A stretch of 64,000 nucleotides of DNA, taken from assembly GCA_009733575.1 (NCBI GenBank), contig ML769406.1, forward strand, positions 1 through 64,000. Direction: 5' to 3'. Under the pieces are notes generated by a model that saw only the letters and a list, made by a program, of their open reading frames with translations, was not told where the DNA came from and searched no databases. The position numbers and the translations under genes are program-made. Below are positions 9,562 through 21,316 of this stretch, piece after piece (position 1 is the first letter of the stretch; every line of letters starts with the position of its first letter). The stretch comes from Gymnopus androsaceus JB14 (taxonomy: Eukaryota > Basidiomycota > Agaricomycetes > Agaricales > Omphalotaceae).

Positions 9562-12350
9562 GACATGAAGAATGACAATTCCTTTTATCTGGACTCATTC
9601 TTCATGGCCATCTTCCCTAATGCCCACAACTTTACAGTAAACAATGGATCATTCACTATTATGAGCAACAATTTTCATGCTGGTCATGGAATGCAGGAAG
9701 AGCAAGGTTATGGTGCGTAAATTATTTCAACTTAATGTTGTATGAGGCTCACATCTCCTTGCAGCTGGTCTTAAAATTCTTTACAAAAACACTGTCCAAG
9801 GCGCTTTTTATAACTCGGAGCAACGGTTTCCTCCCCCAAATTGCCATCCGGGAACTCGAACTCAGGTTCTTGGAATCATGAGGAGTTGGATTACCGATGT
9901 CGCAGATTCGACGTCCATTTATTGGCTGTACGGCGCAGCCGGTGTAGGCAAATCGGCGGTGGCTCAGACCATATCAGAGGAGTTTGCAGCTTCTCATCTC
10001 GCCGCTACTTTCTTTTTTGCACGGGCAGATCCTTCACGTAACAACCTGACTTCATTCTTCATCACTATCTCCTACCAGCTAGCAACATCACCAACACTTG
10101 GACCGCTCTTGAAATACCCCATTGATCTTGCTGTCTGCGAGAATCCTAGTATCATACACGCAACCCTAGAAGAACAGTTTCGAGATCTCATTGTGCTACC
10201 CTGCAATTGGTTGGCCGCTTGCGGGTTGACCGAGCGATGGAAGAGCCTTCCTCGGTTGATTGTCATTGATGGACTCGATGAATGCATCGATATTCCATCG
10301 CAGGAGCGTTTACTATCCATCATCCGTAAAGCCAAAAATGCAACTCCACCCTTGCCATTCAAGTTCCTCATATGTAGCCGACCGGAGCCCCGCATCCGTA
10401 ATGCTTTCAGTCATCGGGCCTTTCACCGCATCCTGGATTGCACTGACATTGGCGAATCATTCGAATCCAGCAAGGATATTGCCGAGTTTTTCCGGAATGG
10501 ATTTGATAAAATCCGACGAAAACATGGAAGAAGCATGGTACACGTAGCAGAAAACTGGCCTGGTAATGGCATTATCCAACAGCTTGTGCAAAAGGCCTGC
10601 GGACAGTTTATCTACGCTAATACCGTGCTCAAGTACGTTGGGGATCATGATGGTTTTCCCGTTGAGCAACTGGAGATCATCCTAAAAATCACTGTTCCTG
10701 ACAACTTTCAATCGCCATATCCTGATCTAGATCTCCTGTACATGCAGATTCTTTCTGTATGTACACAGCGCGAGCTTCTCCTTGATGTCATGGCGCATAT
10801 TTTGACAGCCGACACATTTCTTGACAAGCGTTATGAAGAGACATCAGCCTTTGTTATTGAGGGCGTCTTTTCCCTTGCCAAGGGGAAACTTTGGTCATTA
10901 TTATCCCGACTACACTCAGTGCTGCTCATACCAGACAACGACCACAGCAATATCACAGTACGCCATGCATCTTTCATTGACTTTCTCACCGATCAAAAGC
11001 GGTCAGGGAGATACTTTATCAATACAGGCAAGGAAGCACAGCATGAGCGGGTTCTCTTTTACCTCCTGAAGATGATCATTTCAAGCTCAACTGTCAACAA
11101 TTTGAGGAAGTATAATTTTGAATGGTGAGACTCTTTTTCTGGCTAGAATTTGAACTCGAGAGAATTACTATTTTACAGCAAACAATCGGAATTTAATGAT
11201 TATGCATGCACTTTCTGGGGTGCTCATTTTCAAAACATCAAGAATTTATCCAGTCAAAGAATTCTAACTTTGCTCAATCAGGTTGACCTTTGTAGGCTAC
11301 TAAATATCACTTTGCAGTATAAAAGCAGTAGCTTAAAGGTTTTTGTTGGCACATTGGGAACTTGTCTCAATAATTTTAGAAGAGTTGTCCAGTGGGCCCA
11401 GGTTCGTTGGTCTTTCTTTTCAATCCATTGTCTTGAACACACCATTGATTCGCTAGGCTTAGGCTCTCCGAAAACTCCCTAATTCTCTTCCAATCCTTGA
11501 TATTCTGATCAAGCAATATAGATTGTTTGACCTTGGTTTTCAGATACCATCTTCTTTCAATCCTCAAGCCAAGGAGGTTTTAATGGTGGCAATTTTGGTG
11601 CATCTTATCTTGTATAAGCCCTGCCAAGCTGAGCACTGGAATCACACTCAGTTAGAAATGACTGCTTCCCTCCTGACCCGCCTCCCAGACCACCCTACAT
11701 GGAACTTGATGCAAATTGCCAACATCATGGACTCTCCCTGGCCCGCATGCCTACCCATTTTGCCCTTGAACATGACTCCGCCGCAATTTGATTATGAACA
11801 GTGGAATAAATCTGGTCCACACTTGAATTTCACTATGATCCCAATTGATTATGCGGAATGTCACAAAGAAATCGGACTACACTGTATTTGGATTCTCTCG
11901 GGGAATTCTTATGTTCAGGATGTGATTTTATACGCCAAGTTGCAGTGGATTCATCATATCCTGAATGCCCACCCATCGGACAAAATACTGCGGGTTTTAC
12001 TGGACAACGTGGCTTCATTGAACAAAGAAGATGTGAGGAAGGCACTTAAATGGGCTGAGGTTTGTTGCTTTCTTGGAAATATTAGCCTCACTTATTTTGA
12101 ATATCAGGGTGCTAAAGAGTTTCAGAACGAACAAGTTGCTCAGCAGCTTATCATACGGATTCGGAGGCACCTGGAGCCTCAGTTGCAGGTAAAGGGTAGG
12201 TCTCGGTCTGGAAGGGGCGCTGATGAGCACACATCTCAGAACAAAGTCAAACCTAACTGGATCGTAGAGAAGCTTACAAAGAGCGTTGAAGAGCCTCCAT
12301 CCGAGAATGAAGTTAAGCGTCGCTGGACGGAGAAGCTTCGCTGTTTTTAA
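9559..12350 (+). CDS. NACHT-type NLR (STAND NTPase), intact
   Basis: I join 9559-9712, 9765-11124, 11179-11401, 11463-12059 and 12108-12350, giving 858 aa. All phases match and no internal stop remains. Residues about 15-35 carry the NAHNFTVNNGSFT motif. An RFPPPNCHPGTR linker leads to the NACHT domain: Walker A GAAGVGKS (108-115), Walker B LIVIDGLDE (D220), sensor-like ICSRPEP near 255. The C-terminal ~500 residues look helical with no WD40, ankyrin or TPR repeats, and the protein ends KLRCF. NLRs of this kind are ATP-switch receptors in fungal self/non-self recognition and cell death; that role here is inferred. The last intron (12060-12107) is 48 bp and stop-free, so retention keeps frame. 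Three paralogues support the exon model. An ATG at 9565 is also in frame. Confidence 0.85.
9561..9609 (+). promoter_or_regulatory. Inverted repeat around the NLR start codon
   Basis: GGACATGAAGAATGA (9561-9575) pairs with TCATTCTTCATGGCC (9595-9609) with one mismatch and a 19-base loop. The matching place in the NLR at 27.5-30.2 kb has a perfect 15-bp version, and the NLR at 52.5-55.2 kb a weaker one. It could form an mRNA hairpin over the start. A role is unproven. Confidence 0.5.
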
Positions 12351-12362
12351 TCGTATTATCCC

Positions 12363-12500
12363 GACTCGAAGTGAAATGGGGAAAAGGGCTTTGTAGTAGA
12401 CGTTAAACACGCTTCGTTTTCTGGCTTGGTCACCTTTTGAATTGAATTCCTACTCGAAGCGAAACGGAGAGAAGGGCCTTGTAGTCGCTAAACGTCCATG
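12363..12500. repeat. Two diverged tandem copies of a ~40-bp sequence
   Basis: actcgaagtgaaatgg..gggctttgtagtagacgtt (from about 12363) and actcgaagcgaaacgg..gggccttgtagtcgctaa (from about 12451) are the same sequence separated mainly by C/T differences. The left breakpoint of the large tandem duplication lies between them at about 12430. Confidence 0.55.
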
Positions 12501-12719
12501 AAAATTAACCTCCGAGTCCATTTCAATTGAATTTATAAAGTGCTTACGCGGCTGGTCGCTGTGTCGCCTGTTTATTGTTAAAAGATGGCTTATTGCTTTT
12601 TCTCTGTCGTCCATCTCGCTGGCTTTAATGGTGACTGCGCGACCTTGCATTTTGAAAGAATGTCAGACTTTTTTTTTTTTGAATTTTGAATTTTGCCGCT
12701 CTGCCTCATTGCAAAGATC

Positions 12720-13251
12720 TCCCTGGAGCGGTTCATTTCGGACTGACAGCTGGCAAGATTAATGGGGTATTTGAGGAGTGGTCCTAATTCAGAAGATGCC
12801 GCTAGCTGGTAGGAGATAGTAATGAAGAATGAAGTTAAGTTGTTCCGATCTGCCCGTGAAAAGAAGAAAGTAGCAGCAAGATATGGTTTGAGCCACCGCG
12901 GATTTGCCCACACCAACTGCGCCGTACAGCCAATAAATAGACGTTGTATCAGCGATATTGGTAATCCAATGCCTCAGAATCTCGAGATCTTCGAGTTCCC
13001 GGATGGCATTTTGGAGGAGGAAACCGCTGCTCGGAATTATAAAAAGCGCCCTGGACAGTGTTTTGATAAAGTTTCAAGACCAGCTGCATGAAGGAGATGT
13101 GAGCCTCATAAAAAACAAGTTGAAGATCATTTACACACCGTAATCCTGCTCTTCCCGCCTTCCATGAAAGTTGTAGTTCACGTTCGCCTGCAACATTAGT
13201 GAATGATCCTCTTTTTATTGTGAAGTTGTGGGCGTTGGGGAGAATGGTCAT
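12720..13251 (-). pseudogene. Truncated NLR 5' half (unit 1)
   Basis: Read on the minus strand, it begins LPNAHNFTIKRGSFTNVAGE, keeps the NLR first intron position (GTGTGT..GCAG near 13137-13085) and continues through QNTVQGAFYNSEQRFPPP and WLYGAVGVGKSAVAQTIS. Just after the Walker A helix the segment equivalent to EEFAASDL is deleted, shifting the frame. Similarity resumes as RADRNNLTSFFITISYQLA and stops at KYPINLAS near 12755. Walker B and everything downstream are absent. An almost identical copy lies in unit 2. Confidence 0.8.
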
Positions 13252-14320
13252 GAAGATCGAGTTTCAAGCATCCCAAATCTATAGCTTTCAAACGCACACG
13301 TGTTGCAACAAAGTATAGGAACTGTTTCGATACTGGAAGCACCGCCCTCCGCCAGAATTAGCGTGGGTCAGGAATCTCTCGATGATTCACCAGCAAACCT
13401 TTCGCAGCACAACAGCTTCTTTTTTTTGTTGAGCGGAGGCAATGGATGGATGTGAATCCTTGGCAAATCAAATCTGATAACTTGGCACTACCAGACGAGA
13501 GCGCGTGCTCGTAACATGTTGTTGAATACCGACTACTAGACGGACACGCACTCCTCTAACTCTTGAATGCGTCTTTCCTACCTGTGCAGATGGTCTACAC
13601 ACCAGTATCATCAATCATGGACCATCCCCATGTTCCTTTTTCGAGAAATCTCTCTCTACCGTACCACGTGCATGACCCGGGTTTGGTGAGTTCTGTTCGT
13701 CGAATCCTATACGAAGGCGGTTTTGGGCGACATCCCGCCTGAACCATCGGCGAAGAATAGCTTGGGCGTAGTCTAAACGTTGCTGGCAAGACTTAATGAG
13801 TACCATTAGATATAGCAGCAGAAATCCCAAGGTGCCCTCGTTGAGGCGGCGAGGTTTAGATTGGCGTAGGGACGTAACGGAGTCTCGCAGCCTCCCTCTG
13901 CATCCATGCGGAACTCTCAATTGAGTCCTATAGAACGGAGGGAAGAAGATACCCATGCACCAAGGGAAGCTAGCAGACCGGCGATGGTTTCCAGAACGAA
14001 GCCTCCCAATTCCATTGGTCGCAAGCCAAGTGACGGTCAGCTTCAGAAAGAGGAATCTCGAGTGAGAGGACTTGAATACGTCAAATATCCAGAATATTAG
14101 AGCGATAAAAAATGCTCGATGGTGTCTGAGCAGATGTGGATTTATTGCTGAAAAAGTCGAAGGTTGCTATGGGGAGGTAGTACCACTTTGAATCTTAGCC
14201 TGAGGTCCAGTGCCGAGAGACACTACTGTATAGCGATCCAAAAGGAAGATCTGGACGGTTCCTAGGATATCTGGATAGCGTGTAATGGCGTCAATTAATT
14301 ATTTTTCATCATCTGTGCTT
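13252..14320. other. Decayed repeat sequence, unit 1
   Basis: No intact gene is seen. The 13900-14250 part recurs, diverged, at about 38000-38360: gatagaatgaagggagaaagata, agagcgagaggacttcgaatac, tatccagaat-tta. This is therefore a dispersed repeat. Two overlapping minus frames (64 and 113 codons at 13595-13956) have no recognised domain and are also present in unit 2. Confidence 0.45.
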
Positions 14321-15900
14321 TTTTTTTTTGAACCACGACCACGATATCGCGTATATCTTCTCTCTTCGCTACTTCCAACTATATGTTCTCAACATATTGG
14401 TTTAATTTCGTGGATGTTTACATCGCTCAGCCTCTAGATCATCCAAAGTCAGCAATCAACAACTTTCGCCATGGAATCAACGGAAACGTATGTCTGTTTG
14501 CCTACTTCTGAATCGTACGTCAATAACTCAAATGCCAATAGTCCTAAATCGAGAGTTGGCTTGGACTTCTCCATCTTAGACGATGTCGAAGGCGGAGTTG
14601 AGAATGCAGTGGCTCGATGACGAAGTTACTGTGGTGAGTCTCCAGACCGTCAGCGTATACGACTATAATAGCTATAATTCTAAGCCATATGTATGACTTG
14701 TACTCATTTTGTTTTGCAGGATGCCCATTTAACTTTTACTTTCATCTTCCCATCCAATCTTGATTCTAGACCTTCCAATCACTCCGACGAACGACTTCTC
14801 TGCGTAAAAAGTTCTAGAAGAGAAAGGACCTGAAGGCTCGTCGAGTATAGGTTTGTATCTTCGTATTGTCGCTTTTCCCTCTATACTGACTGAGCTTGCT
14901 CCAGGCTCTCGACAAGTCCAACACGCCCTGAAAAATTCCATCGCAGAGAACGTTCCGCAACTCCAGATCTGAACAAGGCTAGCCGTCTCCGCCATCGCCT
15001 ACGCCGAAAGGAGGCTGAGCTGCTGAGGAAGAAGTAATTAGGGAACGGTGTGATTGAGAGTCTGAAACAGCGTAGTGTGAGTCTCTCACTTGCACTCCTC
15101 TCCTTAACCTTCACGAAATGAAGCTTGCAGAGATCCCTCAAGTTCGCCTGCAGCGCTATGAATACGCGTCTTCCTACTACACCAAACGCAAACTTTATCG
15201 GAGCGTATACTGATGCCGTCGCCTTTACCTCTGCTTCTCATACGGGTCGTTCTGCTGCTACTACGCCGTGGATGAAAAGACGGCCGATTCGGAGGCTGGA
15301 AAGCTGGGATGACACCAGCTGCGAATATACAGTGCTTAGCTGTTGTGACGTGCGCTTGGAGCAGGATGCGGTTGACCTACTCTGCCTCTTTCGATATAAC
15401 AATCACGCAGCTTGTTACGACTCCAACCGAATTGACATGCGAACGTATATGGGTACGCTTGTGTTTCCCACTGTTTGTGCTCCTCCCAGTCCTTATAAGC
15501 CTCACGGGTAATCATATAAACCCAAAGTCTCGAATGTGCGACGTTACCAAGTTCGCTGACCGATACTGACTCGGATGAACCCTTCTTCCGATACCTCGAT
15601 TCATTTTCCTTCCATGCTCGTGCTCTACGCTGAGGTCTCTCTTACGTCCCGTCTCTACTCTCTTCTACTGCTACCCGCTGGTGAGGGTATTTTCCAGGTA
15701 TGTAGATCTTTTTATGTTACTTTCGCTGTCTACTCTAACCACTCGTTGCAGATACTGAGTTATCAACTCGAAACTACACCTCGGAGGACTGGAGATTATT
15801 ACACGGCGGAGGGTTGTCACCCAATTGCGCTTAAACTACCACAACCACCCTCATCCTCGGCGCCTGGACAGGGAAACTCGTCTCTGCGATAGCGCGATTC
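14320..15900 (+). repeat. MEST repeat, copy 1 (unit 1)
   Basis: It has the family's leader (cgaaccacgaccacgatatcgcgtatatc, then gctcagcctctagatcatcc), an ATG at 14471 in context cgccATGG encoding MESTE, and a 54-bp intron from GTATGTCTG to CAATAG. The continuation reads PKSRVGLDFSILDDVEGGVENAVAR and then stops. Further GTGAGT..GCAG segments and a 128-codon frame at 15125-15511 suggest a decayed multi-exon gene downstream. No protein family is recognised. Confidence 0.55.
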
Positions 15901-15929
15901 ACACCGGACCGGAAGCTTGAGCTGGGCGT

Positions 15930-18780
15930 CAATTCATTGTGCTTTCGAACCACGACCACGACCACAATCTCGCGTATATTCTCTCTTCTGCCAGCACATA
16001 GGTTTAATTCCGCCCACGCCCTGGATGTTTCCACTGCTCAGCCTCTAGGTCACCCAGCATAGCTGAGCAATCGACAACTTTTGCCATGGAACCAACGGAA
16101 ACGTATGTCTGTTACTTGCTCTCGATCGCACCTCAGTGACTCAAATGCCAATAGTCTTATCTAGCCCTACTCGCCAACTGGCGTTCCGTCTTTCCACCTG
16201 GACGGAGACTAGACTCAATGTATGTTACGTCAAAACGTTAGGTCTAGGGATCTTGGGACCCGCTGTTTTTGGATGTTGAATTGACCTAACGCGAACTAGC
16301 TTCATGGACTTACATGCCGCATCCTTCGAAGGCTTTTCCGTCCATGCTTCGACTCACTTCCTCCGAAATGTACGTCGTTCGACCACCTATCAACCCCCTT
16401 GCCATCGCAACCCCCTCCCAGGCATTTGCGTCGTTCTTAGTGGTCTCTTTCCCTTACAGAGCTCGCGATTATTTCCTGGCAACAGCAGACTCTCACCCCA
16501 ATCCTTGTCTCTCTGGTTTACCGATAGCCAGGTCATCTTATGTTGATTTATCGAGTATCTTTGTGGTCAAATCTCTCACAACCATCCGCGCGCGCTGCGC
16601 CCACTCCGTGTAGGCCGGTACCCGACTTGATGCCAGGCCTACTACCAGGCAAATCAGAGCAACCGAATACCTCTGTTCATGCGTATTGTCAGTGTCGAAT
16701 TCGCACAGTGACCATCCACGGACTCGTTGAAGCCCCAGGAACCAACCGTCTCCTCTGCGGGCGTGCGTATGGTCACCCTTTACCTCGCCAGTCTCCACCA
16801 ACGCCGTCGTACCACGGGGGGGTGTTCTCGTTGTACAACCCTCCCCCGACTTCAGACCGAATACCTGTATACCTATGTGGACCTCCAAGTGTGAAAGAGG
16901 TTTATGAGTTCTGGATTTGGGATATTGCATTAAATGTGCGCTGGAGTAACCTGCACCTCGCATTGCTTACGGTTCGGGAATGCTAGTCAATGGTTGGCGC
17001 GCACGGCTCTCTGCTGAGACTCAGACGCCACCGCCTTCTCCGCCTCCTCCCTCCACAACAGAAAGGATGTTGAGGTGCAGTTTACCAATGCAAGCGTATA
17101 TCATTCTGCGTTACCAACGCATGGGCTGGGGTGTGATACCTTCGTTCGAATCAACCACCTCCGCTGTCAACACATCCACATCCACATCCAAAGTACTAAT
17201 GCAAGGGCGCACGGGACGAGGCAGGGTCGGGAACTGTTTCGCACAGACTCCAGTCCAGCTCCGTCTTGGGCAATCCAACTCCGACTTTTTGCTCAGTAAT
17301 ACTACTAGGTCTCACCAACACAAATAACAACTCAGATACTCCCTCTGCACATCCAACTACTGTCTTGCTTGTTTACGACAACGTGTTTTCTTTATCCGGG
17401 GGTTGAGTTGGACAACGATGTCCTTGGCTGCATCAAGAGTGGAAGGGAATTCTGGGCGATAAGAAGGCCGCCTCAATCCTCCTCATTCATCTATATTATC
17501 CCATCTCCTTTCCATCCATACCTCCCCGTGATCATTGTTCTCTGAATACCCTAAAGCTTGAGCAAACGCGTTATGCTAGATGGGGGATCGGAATCGCCAG
17601 AGAACTCTGACAGACAAGGAGAAGAGCTTCCGTCCCTCCGTCTAACGACCGGTTCACTCATCATCGCTTATCGCTACTACTACTACACGGGAGCAGCTCC
17701 GCCTCACATTTACCTAACGAAACGAAGAAGGAAGCTCGAATGATATTTGTTCCTCGTCGGAGAGGGAACGAAGGAGAGTGGAGGAGATGAAAACCCAGGG
17801 CAACGAGGAATGGAAACGAGAGTGGTGGTGTTCAACTTTTCCACCTTCGTCGCCGAGGCTTTCTACTACTGGTTCGAATGGTATGCATCACGTTTGTAAC
17901 TACTCCTAGCATCATACTACTAACAAATCCCCTCGACGTCTGTGGTACCGAACCTCGCATCAACCTCACCTTCCTACCAATTCAAACTCAAAACACTTAC
18001 TACGACCACATACTTTTTATTTATTTAATTTTTAAATCCTCGTTTATTTCGCCTTGTGCGTAAGCAGTACCTACTATATATACAACTATCGCACGTGTCC
18101 CCGTTAATCTGCCTCGATTCTGTATCTTCCAACAACGGTAGCTCTCATGGCAGGCCTCCGACAGGGTTCGAACGACCACTACTAGTACTACTACCACTGC
18201 TAATAAAACGGGTATTGTCGACCTCCGTCCAAACATCCCTCTCCAACATGCAGTTTGCTCGAAGCCAAAGCCCAAATCTATAATTCTACCCTCCAAAATC
18301 AGTTCGATCTGAAACTTTTCCCGCAACCCCTGTCTACAGAACTTGCTCATGGATAATGTTTCACTTTCTAATATGCTGAGAACAAGAAAAATCTCCATCC
18401 TGCTCTCAACCTGAGTCGTCGGATAAGAAAGAATTCCAATAAATCCATACGCGTTTGTTTGTAGAGAACTTTGAAAGAAGTTGGTTAATAAAAAGGCTTG
18501 AAGCGAGCCGTACGCAGATGCAGAGTTCGACTTTTCTTTCTTTCGAGTCTGCTCTTTTTAAAAATTTATCCTCATTCTAGTTCTTTCGTTTTGCGGTGGA
18601 CCCACAATCCGCCTTCGACTCCCGCCTGCGATACATAAATGGGAATCCTGACCAACAGAGCTCAACGGGGGAACCATGTACATGCAAGTAGATAGTATAT
18701 ATGAATAAGAGATGGCACTATAGCGTACTTATAATACAAATTAAAAACAACAAAGTTTCTCCCCCCAAGGTTACTTTGTG
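15930..18780 (+). repeat. MEST repeat, copy 2 (unit 1), low-quality sequence
   Basis: It has the same leader and a small exon with ATG at 16086 (MEPTE), followed by the GTATGT..AATAG intron. Downstream words shared with copies at 31.4, 38.8 and 56 kb include ttcatggac, catccttcgaaggcttttcc, cgcaaccctccaggcat, gtttaccgatagcccaggtcatctt and ccccactcgtgtaggc. From about 16341 many of these are broken by single-base indels that unit 2 and the more distant copies lack. Confidence 0.55.
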
Positions 18781-18789
18781 CTGAGAATG

Positions 18790-19560
18790 TGCGCTCCCCA
18801 TCAGTGCTCCCTTTAACAGACTTAGTTGTCATCAGAGCCTCTTTCCAGACTGAGACCCATTCCGGTGACCTGAAGCTTCAAGTGCCTCTGAAGTACGCAT
18901 GATAAGCTGCTAACAAGCATTTTGAGACCACCTTCAGCACCCTGGTTTTCAAAATACTACAATAAGTAAGGCTAAATTTCCAGAAAGCAAACAAACCTCA
19001 GTCCCATTCGAGTGCCTTCATCGCGTCCTCTTTATTTAACAAGCCACGTTGTCCAACAAAACTGAAATGTCTGTCTGACCGTGCATTTAGAATATGACTA
19101 ATCCAATGATTCTGAGCGTAGAGAGCTACATCCTGATATAAACTTCCCCGAGAGAATCCGAAGACCTGTAAACACAAATTTCCGTTGTGCATCAGTCATT
19201 AATCGAGCTGGGATCATAGTGAATTGTCTTTTCCACCCGATCGTAACGTGAATTGGGGTGGATTCATGTCAAGGCAAAAATGAATAGATGATGCTGCTGC
19301 CAGGAAGTGTCCATTATCCTCGCGGACTTTTGTTTAATCCACACTGAGGGTGATCCGGGAGGCGCGTCAGGAGGGAATGAGTCATTTTTAAAACAAGATC
19401 CCCAGTCCCTGGCAGGGAGTTGATAAGATTAAGATGAGACTTGAGCACCAAAATTGCCACCATGTAAGAATTTCCCTGTCTTTTTGAGTATTGAGAGATA
19501 TCGTATTAAGAGATCCAAAACCATCAAATCAGAAACAATCCATATGCTTGATCAGAATAC
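18790..19560 (-). pseudogene. NLR 3' end fragment (unit 1), riddled with indels
   Basis: Minus-strand similarity to the last two exons of the NLR at 27516-30225 is clear, for example DVALYAQNHWISHILNAR at about 19090-19145. The frame breaks every 30-100 bases through single-base differences. Only 64 codons (18998-19192) remain open where unit 2 has 260. The upstream NLR is absent because the duplication breakpoint falls here. Confidence 0.75.
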
Positions 19561-19632
19561 AAGGAATTGGTAGAAGTCACCTTTTGAATTGAATTCCTAC
19601 TCGAAGCGAAACGGAGAGAAGGGCCTTGTAGT

Positions 19633-21316
19633 CAAGGGGGGTCCGGCATTCGAAGCGCTGAGATCGTGTGGTTTGTTTGCTCGTGTGGTCATTTGGGCGC
19701 TCAAACTTTCATACAGGGAAAAGGGTAATCTGAAATCAACTTTTTCCTCGCTATAGATACAAGAAATCTGAATAGACAAATATCTTTTAACGTACTTTAA
19801 GCTGTATGGGCCAAGCTCATACAAAATTTGAGCTGTATTTGAAAGAATCGCAAGTAAAATAACAATTTCTTGAAAGTTCACGTGGTAACTGAACGCGTAC
19901 CATATTGAAGTGCCCGTACTTCGCCTCACTCATTCATCGCGTCAATACGAATCTTTATTCCAGTAAGTCCTCATTCCCATTCAGACGGATTCAAAAACTA
20001 AATTTTGTCTCTTATAGTGCTAAATTCAATATAATTAAGGCCCAAAATAATACCGACATGACTTGAATATGGATGCTTTGGGACTGTACGGCTCGGATGA
20101 TGTTCAGATGGATTTGGATGAAGTTGGGGATGGCATGGATGATCCTTTCACTGCTATAGACTCTGCACCTGGTCCTCCGAGCTTTATTCCTTCCCACAAT
20201 TACAATGAAATGGATACAGATGATCCAATCGACTTGCTCTCGCATCATTCTAGCAACATTTCCTGGAGGGATCCGGAGCCTCCAAGTCCTGTTGAATTTT
20301 ATCGTTCTCCTTCTCAGTTCATTCCTCATAAATCTTCATACCAAATGCTGCCGCCTTCACCATCTTTTACACCCAGTCGTTCTCTCAGCCCCAGTGAATC
20401 TAAAAACACTCGAAAATGCGATCTCTGTGGTTCCGAAGTTCATATTGATGCTCAGAATTACAAATGGAATCTTCATCGAGGCAGTTTCGAATGTCAGAAG
20501 AAAGCACGTCGAGCTAAGCGTGAACAGAGAAAGGTAGAGGACAACGAAGCGGAATGCCATCGGAGGTCTCTTTCCATTGATGTCTCTTGTGGCCGTTCGC
20601 AGTCTGTCATATCCGCGGGGTCTCGTGGCCATTCGCCATCTGTCATTTCCATCGATCCTGCTACTCCATCCTCCAGTCATCATGTATTTGCTGCAAATCC
20701 CTCCCGTGGTCGTTCACAATCTGTCATGTCGATTGATTCTGATACTTCCTTTTCTCTACAACATGACCCTGTCTCAATGAAATGTCCTGGAGTTTCCTCC
20801 GGACTTTCAACGTTTGATTATCCATCGATGCTACATACCATTGCACCCAAGAAATACCCTTTCCGGTCATACCAAGAGGTTCGCATTGGTAACTCTGACC
20901 CAATACAGTACATCCGTGCACTGTCTTGTCGTGACAAGTGTGCATCAAGTGCGGGCGGAGAAACGACCTGCTGTTTAGAAGACAACAGTAAGCGTGGCCG
21001 CGCTGTACCGATCCTTTCTGTTGACCCTGCAGACTTTGCGTCAATATTGTTTTTCTTGCTACAAATGTGTTTTTATGCTATCTCACTTGTTATTGCTCTC
21101 GCATCCAGTAATGAATGTTGTATTACTATCGTAGATACTGTTTAATGTGCCTTATATGGCTTGAATTGCATGCAACGAAGGAGATTGAAGAAATTTCGCG
21201 GCTAGGCGCCGAAAACAAACATATGATGACAGCAATTTCCTTTTATATCATCATCATCATGGTACCAAAAATCTTTTACACACGATCTCAGGAATTTTGA
21301 TTCCGGACCCCCCTTG
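19633..21316 (+). mobile_element. 1.7-kb DNA transposon with CAAGGGGGGTCCGG ends and 8-bp target duplication
   Basis: The left end is CAAGGGGGGTCCGGCAT; the right end in reverse complement is CAAGGGGGGTCCGGAAT. It is flanked by CTTGTAGT on both sides (19625-19632, 21317-21324). The empty site is preserved in unit 1 near 12478 (ggccttgtagtcgctaaac), which proves insertion after the duplication. An 8-bp duplication fits hAT-like or other 8-bp-duplicating families. It carries one open frame (20063-21145) but no recognisable catalytic transposase domain. Confidence 0.85.
20063..21145 (+). CDS. Transposon-borne protein with a CX2C..HX5C zinc-finger-like motif
   Basis: This is a 360-codon uninterrupted frame filling most of the 1.7-kb element. 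The first ~75 residues are acidic. Around residues 113-140 there is C-x2-C-x15-H-x5-C followed by the basic stretch KKARRAKREQRK, a plausible DNA-binding zinc finger plus nuclear signal. Residues about 160-240 repeat GRSQSV(I/M)S serine motifs. The tail is hydrophobic (ILFFLLQMCFYAISL) and may lie past a missed splice site. A BED-like or other N-terminal transposase finger is the likeliest origin, with the catalytic part lost. The first ATG (20069) is two codons inside the frame. The family is not recognised. Confidence 0.5.
   Translation: MNMDALGLYGSDDVQMDLDEVGDGMDDPFTAIDSAPGPPSFIPSHNYNEMDTDDPIDLLSHHSSNISWRDPEPPSPVEFYRSPSQFIPHKSSYQMLPPSPSFTPSRSLSPSESKNTRKCDLCGSEVHIDAQNYKWNLHRGSFECQKKARRAKREQRKVEDNEAECHRRSLSIDVSCGRSQSVISAGSRGHSPSVISIDPATPSSSHHVFAANPSRGRSQSVMSIDSDTSFSLQHDPVSMKCPGVSSGLSTFDYPSMLHTIAPKKYPFRSYQEVRIGNSDPIQYIRALSCRDKCASSAGGETTCCLEDNSKRGRAVPILSVDPADFASILFFLLQMCFYAISLVIALASSNECCITIVDTV

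Larger units (their letters stand above)
12430..19576. repeat. Tandem duplication, unit 1
   Basis: The unit runs from tcaccttttgaattgaattcc to ..ggtagaag and is followed directly by unit 2 (19577-28337). Identity is about 99.5% from 12430 to about 16340 by eye. From about 16341 to the end it differs from unit 2 by very frequent 1-2 base insertions and deletions. It contains a truncated NLR 5' half, two MEST-repeat copies and an NLR 3' end. Confidence 0.85.

Noticed and set aside
12590..12700. Poly-T run near 12667 and 21508 as a terminator or poly(A) relic
   Set aside because: The runs differ in length between the duplicates and sit in pseudogene sequence; homopolymer noise is as likely.
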